From a bacterium (lineage in GTDB: Bacteria; Gemmatimonadota; Gemmatimonadetes; Gemmatimonadales; Gemmatimonadaceae), in contig JAJZRK010000030.1 in NCBI GenBank assembly GCA_021802745.1, positions 1 through 20,095 on the forward strand: a stretch of 20,095 nt of DNA. The letters run 5' to 3'. Positions 1-6,619 of the stretch are shown in pieces. A model generated the notes under the pieces. It saw nothing but the letters and a program-made list of their open reading frames with translations. It did no database searches and was not told the DNA's origin. The translations under genes and the position numbers were made by a program. Positions within the stretch are counted from its first letter, which is position 1. Every line of letters begins with the position of its first letter.

Positions 1-1812
1 CCGTATCAGGTGGTGAGCGGATACCTGTCGGGCGTCGCCGTCATCATCGCCGTCGGCCAGCTGCCGAAGCTCCTCGGTGTGCCCAAGGGGACGCACCTCC
101 TGGCCATGCTCGCGTCGCCCGACCTATGGCGCTGGCAGGGGATCGTCGTCGGTCTCATCACGATTGCCGCCGTCCTGCTCGCGCCGAAGGTGACCACCAA
201 GGTGCCGGCGGCGATCATCGGCCTCGCCGTGGGCGTCGCCGCGTATTTCGCGCTTACGCTCGTGGATGCGTCGCTGCTCACGCTCGAGGGCAACAAGCTC
301 GTCATCGGGCCGATCACCGCGTCGGGGTCGTTTGTCGGCGCCGTCGGCGCGCGCGCCTCGTCGCTGCTGGAGATCGGGCCCTCGGACGTGTCGCTGGTCT
401 TCAGCTCGGCCATCACCCTGGCGGTGCTCCTGTCCATTGACACGCTGAAGACGGGGGTGGTCCTCGACACGCTCGTTCGCAGCCGGCACAACTCCAACCG
501 CGAGCTGCTCGGCCAGGGCACGGCGAATCTCGCCTCGTTCTTCGTTGGCGGCATGGCCGGCGCCGGCATGATGGGCGCCACGCTCGTGAATGTCACGAGC
601 GGCGGACGGAGCCGCTGGTCGGGCGTCGCCGAGGGCGTGTTCGTGCTGTTTTCCTACCTCGTGCTCGGCTCGCTCATCGCCTGGGTGCCGATTGGCGCGC
701 TGGCCGGCATCCTGCTCGTCGTCGCGTTCCGCATGTTCGACCGCGCCGCGTTCAAGCTGCTCCGCAATCCGTCCACGCGCGTGGACTTCGTGGTCATCTT
801 CACCGTCATCGTCGTCGCACAGGTGGAGCTCATTGCCGCGTCGGCGGTGGGCGTCTTTCTTGCCATCCTGCTCTTCATTCGCGACCAGGTGCGCAGCTCG
901 GTGATCGTGAACAAGCGCGACCTGCGCGCCGTGCACTCCAAGCGCCGCCGCCTGCTCGCGGAATCGGAGATCCTCGACGCGTTCGGCGCCGAGGCCGTGC
1001 TCGTGCAGCTGCACGGCAACCTGTTCTTTGGCACCACCGACAAGCTGTTCAGCGAACTGGAGCAGGACCTCGGCCGCTGCCGGTACCTGCTGTTCGACAT
1101 GCGCCGCGTGCAATCCATGGACTTCACCGCCGCGCACCTGGTCGAGCAGATGAAGGCGCGCATCGGCGACAACGGCGGCGAGCTGCTGTTCAGTTCGATG
1201 CCGTCGGGGCTCGCCCGCAGTGCGGACATCGAGGGCTACCTCGCGCAGCTTGGGCTCGTGGGCAGCGGGCATGGCATCCGCCTGTTCGAGACGCGCGACA
1301 GCGCCATCGAGTGGATGGAGGACCAGATTCTCGACCGGCACGGCTACACCGAGGAGGAGGAAGGGGCCGCGCTCGACCTCCACGAGATCGAGGTCCTCTC
1401 GGAATTCGACGCCGAGACCATCAGCGAGCTGTCGGGTGCGGTGACCACGCTGAGCGTGCCGGCGGGCGGCGCCATCTGCACGCAGGGCGACGCGGGCGAC
1501 GAGCTCTTCCTCCTGCGCCGCGGACGCGTGAGCGCCCACCTGCCGCTGGAGGCAGGCAAGCGCCATCACGTGGCCACGTTCTGCCGCGGCGACTTCTTCG
1601 GCGAGATGGCGTTCATTGACCACGAACCGCGGTCGGCGAGCGTCGAGGCCGTCACGCCGACGGAGCTGTTCGTCCTGTCGCGCGCGCGCTTCGATGCGAT
1701 GGCGGGCAAGTACCCGGCACTCGGCGGCACGATCTTCGAACGGCTCGCCGTCGCCATTTCCAAGCGGCTGCGTTCGGCGGATACCGAGCTGCGAGTGCTC
1801 GAAGAGCGCTAG
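1..1812 (+). CDS. SulP family anion transporter with STAS and cyclic-nucleotide-binding domains (5' end outside window)
   Basis: The open frame enters from the left edge, so the N-terminal part of the transporter is missing; 603 residues are visible. Residues 1 to about 300 are hydrophobic helices typical of the SulP/SLC26 carrier core, starting inside the conserved stretch VVSGYLSGVAVII. A STAS domain follows at about 325-445, with the core strand and helix around LLFDMRRVQSMDFTAAHLVE. A cyclic-nucleotide-binding domain follows at about 460-600; its phosphate-binding cassette FGEMAFIDHEPRSASV keeps the Gly-Glu and Arg-Ser-Ala residues that contact cNMP in the CAP/PKA family. SulP proteins move sulfate, bicarbonate or organic anions across the inner membrane; the substrate here cannot be told from sequence. 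The intact cassette suggests, by inference, that transport is gated by cAMP or c-di-AMP/cGMP-like nucleotides. The stop codon overlaps the next gene (TAGTG), implying coupled translation. Confidence 0.93.
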   Translation, partial: PYQVVSGYLSGVAVIIAVGQLPKLLGVPKGTHLLAMLASPDLWRWQGIVVGLITIAAVLLAPKVTTKVPAAIIGLAVGVAAYFALTLVDASLLTLEGNKLVIGPITASGSFVGAVGARASSLLEIGPSDVSLVFSSAITLAVLLSIDTLKTGVVLDTLVRSRHNSNRELLGQGTANLASFFVGGMAGAGMMGATLVNVTSGGRSRWSGVAEGVFVLFSYLVLGSLIAWVPIGALAGILLVVAFRMFDRAAFKLLRNPSTRVDFVVIFTVIVVAQVELIAASAVGVFLAILLFIRDQVRSSVIVNKRDLRAVHSKRRRLLAESEILDAFGAEAVLVQLHGNLFFGTTDKLFSELEQDLGRCRYLLFDMRRVQSMDFTAAHLVEQMKARIGDNGGELLFSSMPSGLARSADIEGYLAQLGLVGSGHGIRLFETRDSAIEWMEDQILDRHGYTEEEEGAALDLHEIEVLSEFDAETISELSGAVTTLSVPAGGAICTQGDAGDELFLLRRGRVSAHLPLEAGKRHHVATFCRGDFFGEMAFIDHEPRSASVEAVTPTELFVLSRARFDAMAGKYPALGGTIFERLAVAISKRLRSADTELRVLEER

Positions 1813-2771
1813 TGGACCCCATCACGCACACGCTCGCCGGCGCGACCATGGCGCGCGCCGGGCTGGACCGCCGCACGCCGCTGGCCACCGCCGCACTCCT
1901 GCTCGGGGCCAACGCGCCGGACATTGACATCGTCACGGCGTTCTTTCACGAGGAGAACGCGTCGCTCGCCTGCCGCCGCGGCTGGACGCACGGCCCGTTG
2001 GCATGGACGGTACTGCCGTTTGCGGTGACGGGGCTGCTGCTGATCTGGGACCACTGGGTGCGACGACGGCGCACCCCGAACGCCCCGCCGGCCGATGGCG
2101 GGGCGCTGCTGCTTGTCGCCGCGCTCGGCGTCTTGAGCCACCCGGCGCTCGATTGGCTCAACACGTACGGCATTCGCCTGCTGATGCCGTTCAGCGGGAC
2201 GTGGTTCCGCGGGGACAGCGTCTTCATCATTGACCCGTGGCTGTGGCTCGTCTTCGCCACGGGATTGTTGGCGGCGCGACACGCGCAGCCCGACGCCTCG
2301 CGCGTCGGCAGGTTCGCGCGGATCTCCGGCACGATGGCCGTTGCCTATATCGCCGTGATGATCGCGCTGAGCGCGGCGGGGGCACGCCTGGGCCGCGCGG
2401 CCGCCGAAGCCCACGGGACTCCGCGCATTGAAGAGGTGCTGTATTCGCCGCGACCGGCGAATCCACTGGCGGCAGACATCGTCGTGCGCAGCACGGACGA
2501 CTATTACCCCGGCGCGCTGCACTGGCTCGCCACCCCGCGCGTGACGTTCAGCGACCTCGTGATTCCGCGCGGCGACTGGAATGACCCCGCCGTGCAACGC
2601 GCGCGCGCGGCGCCGGCAGCGCGCAACTACCTGACCTGGTCGCAGTTCCCGTATGTGCGCGTGGAGGTGAACGGCGCGGACACCACGGTCTTCTTTGGCG
2701 ACGCGCGCTACCGCGCGGGGCCCGCGGGCAACCTGGGCGGCATGGAAGTCAGGCTTTCGACGCTGCGCTGA
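1812..2771 (+). CDS. Membrane-bound metal-dependent hydrolase, YdjM/DUF457 type
   Basis: A 319-residue protein starting at a GTG whose first base is the last base of the SulP stop codon. The N-terminus MDPITHTLAGAT, the APDIDI segment (Asp37, Asp39), RGWTHGPL (His60) and HPALDWLNTYG (His110, Asp114) are the conserved His/Asp set of the inner-membrane DUF457 (YdjM/YbcI) family, thought to bind metal. Hydrophobic stretches at about 64-80, 98-112, 135-155 and 175-195 indicate several membrane helices, followed by a soluble C-terminal domain of about 120 residues with an aromatic-rich strand pattern. The family has been annotated as hydrolase from its metal ligands, but its substrate is not established. 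The overlap with the transporter gene suggests one transcript. The next gene converges from the other strand only 7 bases away, with no clear terminator between. Confidence 0.88.
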   Translation: MDPITHTLAGATMARAGLDRRTPLATAALLLGANAPDIDIVTAFFHEENASLACRRGWTHGPLAWTVLPFAVTGLLLIWDHWVRRRRTPNAPPADGGALLLVAALGVLSHPALDWLNTYGIRLLMPFSGTWFRGDSVFIIDPWLWLVFATGLLAARHAQPDASRVGRFARISGTMAVAYIAVMIALSAAGARLGRAAAEAHGTPRIEEVLYSPRPANPLAADIVVRSTDDYYPGALHWLATPRVTFSDLVIPRGDWNDPAVQRARAAPAARNYLTWSQFPYVRVEVNGADTTVFFGDARYRAGPAGNLGGMEVRLSTLR

Positions 2772-2778
2772 GGTTCTG

Positions 2779-3411
2779 CTACGCCGCGGCGTACCGCAGC
2801 ACGGCCACGAAGTGGCAGGCGGTGCCGGCAAGCACGCAGAGGTGCCAGGCGAAGTGCGAGTATCGCATGGTGCGCGCGCTGTAGAACACCGTGCCCGCGG
2901 TGTATGCCACGCCGCCGGCGGCGAGCCAGAAGAGGCCCCACGGCGCAACGTGCAGGTAGAGGGGGCGCACGGCGACGATCACCATCCAGCCCATCGCGAG
3001 GTAGAGGGCCGTCGAAAGCCCGCGCATGTGGAAGCCGCTGACGGACTTCACGACGACGCCCAGGATGGCGAGCCCCCAGATGGTGCCGAGCAGCGACCAG
3101 CCCCACGCCCCATGCAGCACGCCCAGCGTGAACGGCGTGTAGGTGCCGGCGATCAGCAGATAGATGGCGCTGTGGTCGAGGACATGCAGCACGTGCTTGG
3201 CGCGCGGGTGCGAGATCGAGTGATACAGCGTGGACGTCAGGTAGAGCAGCGAGGCCGTGGCTGCAAAGACGGCGGCGCCGATCACGGCGCGCGCGCCGTG
3301 CGGCAGCGCGGCAATCGCCAGCACCGGAATTGATGCCACCGCCAGCGCGAAGCCGACGCCGTGGCTGACGGCGTTGGCGATTTCCTCTCCGAGGGACTGC
3401 GGGCGTGACAT
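2779..3411 (-). CDS. trhA: Hemolysin III / TrhA family membrane protein (PAQR superfamily)
   Basis: A 210-residue protein with seven predicted hydrophobic helices. The N-terminal GEEIANAVSHGVG, the central STLYHSI and HVLDHSAIYLLIAGTYTPF, and the C-terminal SHFAWHLCVLAGTACHF are the hallmark motifs of bacterial TrhA/YqfA proteins; the conserved His and Asp residues are the zinc ligands known from the related PAQR receptors. Family members have been linked to membrane fluidity homeostasis rather than true haemolysis. I chose the ATG at 3411 because it leaves the usual short N-terminus before GEEIANA; a GTG at 3438 would add nine residues. It lies 65 bases downstream of the 63-residue membrane protein on the same strand, so the two may share a transcript. 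Confidence 0.92.
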   Translation of the reverse strand: MSRPQSLGEEIANAVSHGVGFALAVASIPVLAIAALPHGARAVIGAAVFAATASLLYLTSTLYHSISHPRAKHVLHVLDHSAIYLLIAGTYTPFTLGVLHGAWGWSLLGTIWGLAILGVVVKSVSGFHMRGLSTALYLAMGWMVIVAVRPLYLHVAPWGLFWLAAGGVAYTAGTVFYSARTMRYSHFAWHLCVLAGTACHFVAVLRYAAA

Positions 3412-3476
3412 GCGATGAGTGCGTTGGGGGGTGACCACCGGCCGCTGCGCGGAGAACCGCTGCAGTGGCCCCGCGG

Positions 3477-3668
3477 TCAGATGGGCTGAACCGGCGGCGC
3501 GGGCGGGGCGGGTTTTCTCGCGAGACGGTCGCCCAGGAGCAGTCCCGAGCCCACGCCGAGGATGAAGATGCCCGCGAGCGATGTGTGCGCGCGGAACTCG
3601 AACTCCGCGGCAACGAACATGAAGCCGACGACCATGGTGATGGCCGCCCCTCTCAGCTGAACGCTCAT
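3477..3668 (-). CDS. Small two-helix membrane protein, unknown function
   Basis: A 63-residue protein that I cannot assign to a named family. It has two hydrophobic segments, at about residues 8-24 (AAITMVVGFMFVAAEFE) and 31-46 (LAGIFILGVGSGLLLG), followed by a basic, proline-rich tail (RLARKPAPPAPPVQPI), consistent with a helical hairpin and a cytoplasmic tail. The start is well supported: a GGAGGG Shine-Dalgarno sequence lies seven bases ahead of the ATG, and an AT-only promoter-like box lies just upstream. It precedes the TrhA gene on the same strand, which hints at a shared membrane-related role, but this is only context. Confidence 0.68.
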   Translation of the reverse strand: MSVQLRGAAITMVVGFMFVAAEFEFRAHTSLAGIFILGVGSGLLLGDRLARKPAPPAPPVQPI

Positions 3669-3692
3669 GGTTTCACCCTCCGTCTCTCCATC

Positions 3693-3702
3693 TATATATA
3701 AT
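3693..3702 (-). promoter_or_regulatory. Putative -10 box for the 63-residue membrane protein gene
   Basis: An alternating TATATATA run, reading ATTATATATA on the minus strand, is the longest purely AT stretch I noticed in this GC-rich window. It sits about 25 bases before the start codon of the small membrane protein gene, with GGAGGG between them. No good -35 hexamer is visible at the right distance, so the box is supported by base composition and position only. It suggests that the small gene and perhaps trhA are transcribed separately from the carrier gene upstream. Confidence 0.4.
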
Positions 3703-3732
3703 CACGCCGGACCTTGTCGGCGGGGCGAGACG

Positions 3733-5061
3733 TCAGAGCACGACCAGCATGCCCGCGACGAAGAGCGCCGTCAGGACGAGGACCATCGGCACGGCGAAGC
3801 GCAGCCAGCGTTCGTAGGGGCACTTCACGCTGAGCAGGATGGCCATCAGCGTGCCGTTGGTTGGCGTCCAGAATTCGGTGAGCCCGGCCCCCGCCTGATA
3901 GGCCAGCACCGTCGCCTGACGCGAGATGCCGAGCAGGTCGGAGAGCGGAATCAGCACCGGCATCGTGAGCACCGCCTGCCCGCTCACGCTGCTCATCGGG
4001 ATGTGGAGCAGCGCCTGCACGGGCACCATGAGCACGGCGGCCATGGCGCGCGGCGAACTCGCCAGCGGCGTAACGAGCCCCTGCAAGATCGTGTCAATGA
4101 CCCGGCCGTCCTCGAGCACCAGCGAGATGGAGCGCGCCACGCCAATGAGCACGGCGGCGGCCGTGACCGACCGCATGCCGTCGAAGTAGGCGTCAACCGT
4201 CCCCTGCACGCCCAGCCGGCCGACGACGCCGACGGCGAGGCCCGCAATGAAGAACGCCGCGGAGAGCTCGTTGAAGCCCCAGCCGTAGTTCAGCACGCCA
4301 ATCACGTACGCGACAAATGGCGCGATGACGAGCAGGACGATGATGCGCTGGCGCACGTCGAACGTGACGTGCGACGGCCGATGCGCCGCGTCCGGCTCCA
4401 CGCGGTGCTTCTCCGCATGATGGATGGTCCACCACATCCAGAGCGAAATCGCCACCAGGAGCAGGCCGGTGCGCAGCGCGGCGCCCGAAAGCAGCGGGAG
4501 TTGCGACAGCTTGAGCGCGATGCCCGCCTGGAACGGGTTGAGCGGACTGAACGCGCTGCCCACCATCGCGGAGCCGACGCTCAGGGCTGCCGCCGTCAGC
4601 GCGTCGTAGCCAAACCCCTGGCAGAGGAGAAGCAGGACCGGGACGAGCGGAATGATCTCCTCGCCCATGTTCTCGAGCGCCCCGCCGGCGGCGAAGGCGA
4701 GCGAGAGGATGACGACGGCAAGGTAGCGCCGTTGGCCGAACTTGCCGACGAGCCAGTCCACGAGGGCGCGCAGGGTGCCGGCCTTGTCCACGACCGTCCA
4801 CGCACCACCGACAAGCAGCACGAGCACGATGACCTCGGCCCCGGCCACGAACCCGCGCGGCACCGCGACGAAGGCGTCGAAGGCGCCCACCGGCCGCGCC
4901 TCGACCCGATGGTACGTGTTCGCGACGACCACCGTGCGTCCAGTGACTGCATCTTCCCGACGATCGAACTCCCCGGCGGGGATAATGTGCGTGAGCGCCG
5001 CAGCGACAAGGACGCAGGCCAGCAGGAGGACCATGGGGTGCGGCAGGTGCAGTTTGCGCAT
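3733..5061 (-). CDS. YfcC/DcuC-family carrier (C4-dicarboxylate anaerobic carrier-like)
   Basis: A 442-residue integral membrane protein with about 11-13 hydrophobic helices, the normal size for the family. The N-terminal helix followed by LTHIIPAGEFDRREDAVTGR, then the VFRG-like AVPRGFVAGAEVIVLVLLVGGAW and GGALENMGEEIIPLVPVL, and NPFQAGIALKLSQLPLLSGAALR match the YfcC subgroup of the DcuC superfamily (PF03606). YfcC-type proteins are usually annotated as basic amino acid or short organic acid carriers; true DcuC proteins exchange C4-dicarboxylates. Substrate cannot be decided here. The ATG at 5061 fits the expected N-terminus but has no obvious Shine-Dalgarno sequence. The upstream gene ends 28 bases before it on the same strand, so an operon is possible. 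Confidence 0.88.
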   Translation of the reverse strand: MRKLHLPHPMVLLLACVLVAAALTHIIPAGEFDRREDAVTGRTVVVANTYHRVEARPVGAFDAFVAVPRGFVAGAEVIVLVLLVGGAWTVVDKAGTLRALVDWLVGKFGQRRYLAVVILSLAFAAGGALENMGEEIIPLVPVLLLLCQGFGYDALTAAALSVGSAMVGSAFSPLNPFQAGIALKLSQLPLLSGAALRTGLLLVAISLWMWWTIHHAEKHRVEPDAAHRPSHVTFDVRQRIIVLLVIAPFVAYVIGVLNYGWGFNELSAAFFIAGLAVGVVGRLGVQGTVDAYFDGMRSVTAAAVLIGVARSISLVLEDGRVIDTILQGLVTPLASSPRAMAAVLMVPVQALLHIPMSSVSGQAVLTMPVLIPLSDLLGISRQATVLAYQAGAGLTEFWTPTNGTLMAILLSVKCPYERWLRFAVPMVLVLTALFVAGMLVVL

Positions 5062-5089
5062 GCCGATAGTCTACCGCTTCGGGTGCGAA

Positions 5090-6559
5090 TCAGAAACGGC
5101 GGCGCGTCCAGATGAGGACGAGGGCGCAGGGCACCGGCACTGCGCGCAGCGCCGTGCCTTGAATGCGCGAGTCTGAACTGGCACGCCCGTATGTGGCCTG
5201 CCGCATTGTACGGTACTGGACGGGAGCGAAATCGAGATCGGGCCAGGCTTCAATGGCGAGCACCTCGCCGACCGGCGCGACATTATCAATGCCCACGAAG
5301 CCCTCGGACTGCCGCACGTCGTTGACATAGACCGCAACGTTCCGGCAGGGTCCGCCCGTGGTGCCGCGCGCGTCGATATTGTCGGGCCCGTGATAGAGGA
5401 AACCGCGCGCCTCCCGCATCACGTCTGATGTGAACGTCGCCGAACGGAGCGCCGGGTGCCCGGGCAGGAAGGTGGTGCTGCTGCCGATGCGCTTGCGCCG
5501 GAGGATGTCATCGAGCAGCAGGGTATTGCGGTCCGGCTTGCCGACCACCGTCACCACGTCGAGGCGCTGTGGTGCGTTGCTCACCGTAATCTCCGCCAGC
5601 GCCACCGCGCTCTCGGTCGCCGTCACCAGCACGTCCTGCGGTTCCACGCCGATCACGCGCGCCTCGGCCACCCAGGTGCCGGCCGGAAGATTGGCCGCCA
5701 CGAACTCGCCGTCCTGCACGGGCGCCTCGCGGCTGAGCGCCTTGATCACCACGCGCCCCGAAGCGACTTCCTTGCCCGATTGGCGCATCACCCGACCCCG
5801 AATCACGGCGGCGCCCGTGGTGAGCGCGGAATCGACGAGGAGCAACTCGAGCCGTCCGATGCTCATGGCCGGCACCGTCACCACCGACCCCGACAGCACG
5901 TGGTGGCCGGGCGCCGTCACGAGCAAGTCGAGCGGCGCGTCAACAGGCAGGTGGCAGGCGAGTAGTGTGCCGTCCGGTTCAACGGTTGCCGGTACCCGCT
6001 CTTCCACCACCCGGTAGTTCGCGGAGTCGAGTGCGAACGCGCGCCAGTGCACCGTGACCCTGGCGTCGGCGAGCGCGCCTCGCGTTGCGGCATCGCGCAC
6101 GAAGCCCACCAGCATGCCGGGTGCGAACGGCGACGACTCGCCGCAGCGGAGCGTGCGAATGGCATCGCTCGCGGGGATTGCGAGATCCACGCGTGCCTCG
6201 AAGGCCGCCGTCACTTCAACGCTGCGGATGGCGGCTTCGAGGCCAAGTGCGGTGAGCGCGTCATGGTAGAAACCGACCAGATACTGACCTGCCGGCAGGC
6301 CATCAACGTGGTAGTGTCCGGCGGAATCCGTCGTTGCGGTGCGCGGCGCGGCTGACGAGCCGGCAGCGACGATCTGCACCACCGCACCGACCAGCGGCCT
6401 GCCGCCCACCGAGTCAAACACGATGCCATGCACCGCACGTCCGTTCGCCTGCACTGGGTCTTGCGACGCAGCGGGGCGGATGGCCGGCGCGAGCACGCCG
6501 AAACAGGTGATGAGTGCCGCTCGCAACCATCGCGGGCGGATGACCCGGCGGTGCGGCAT
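5090..6559 (-). CDS. Secreted carboxypeptidase-regulatory-like protein with TonB-plug-like C-terminus
   Basis: A 489-residue protein with a basic N-terminus and a hydrophobic segment ending near PAASQ, consistent with a signal peptide. Three beta-sandwich units of the carboxypeptidase regulatory type follow: about 40-120 (GRAVHGIVFDSVGGRPLVGAVVQIV, then TTDSAGHYHVDGLPAGQY), about 155-225 (GMLVGFVRDAATRGALADARV) and about 250-320 (AAVIRGRVMRQSGKEVASGRV). The end, about 330-470, resembles a TonB-receptor plug, with LDVVTVVGK, the RRKRIGSSTTFL segment and VAVYVNDVR, but no 22-strand barrel follows. Such barrel-less proteins recur in Gemmatimonadota and presumably sit in the periplasm or on the outer membrane; their role is unknown. 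It lies 60 bases downstream of the glycoside hydrolase gene on the same strand. Confidence 0.82.
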   Translation of the reverse strand: MPHRRVIRPRWLRAALITCFGVLAPAIRPAASQDPVQANGRAVHGIVFDSVGGRPLVGAVVQIVAAGSSAAPRTATTDSAGHYHVDGLPAGQYLVGFYHDALTALGLEAAIRSVEVTAAFEARVDLAIPASDAIRTLRCGESSPFAPGMLVGFVRDAATRGALADARVTVHWRAFALDSANYRVVEERVPATVEPDGTLLACHLPVDAPLDLLVTAPGHHVLSGSVVTVPAMSIGRLELLLVDSALTTGAAVIRGRVMRQSGKEVASGRVVIKALSREAPVQDGEFVAANLPAGTWVAEARVIGVEPQDVLVTATESAVALAEITVSNAPQRLDVVTVVGKPDRNTLLLDDILRRKRIGSSTTFLPGHPALRSATFTSDVMREARGFLYHGPDNIDARGTTGGPCRNVAVYVNDVRQSEGFVGIDNVAPVGEVLAIEAWPDLDFAPVQYRTMRQATYGRASSDSRIQGTALRAVPVPCALVLIWTRRRF

Positions 6560-6619
6560 GCATGGATCATGCGAGCATCAGTGCGCCACCGCCAGCGACG
6601 TCGCTCCGTGCTGCTTGCC

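Noticed and set aside
124..1623. Long open frame opposite the SulP transporter
   Set aside because: It is antisense to a gene with clear domain motifs, and its protein is rich in His, Arg, Glu and Ala without any fold signature, the usual shadow of GC-rich codons.
3667..5115. 482-residue open frame opposite the YfcC-type carrier
   Set aside because: Its product is a low-complexity Arg/Asp/Glu/His string, as expected from the reverse complement of hydrophobic codons; the other strand has real carrier motifs.
6556..6575. CATGCATG palindrome and nearby GCATG/CATGC repeats before the carboxypeptidase-regulatory gene
   Set aside because: The arms are short and overlap the start codon, with no spacing or partner that suggests an operator.
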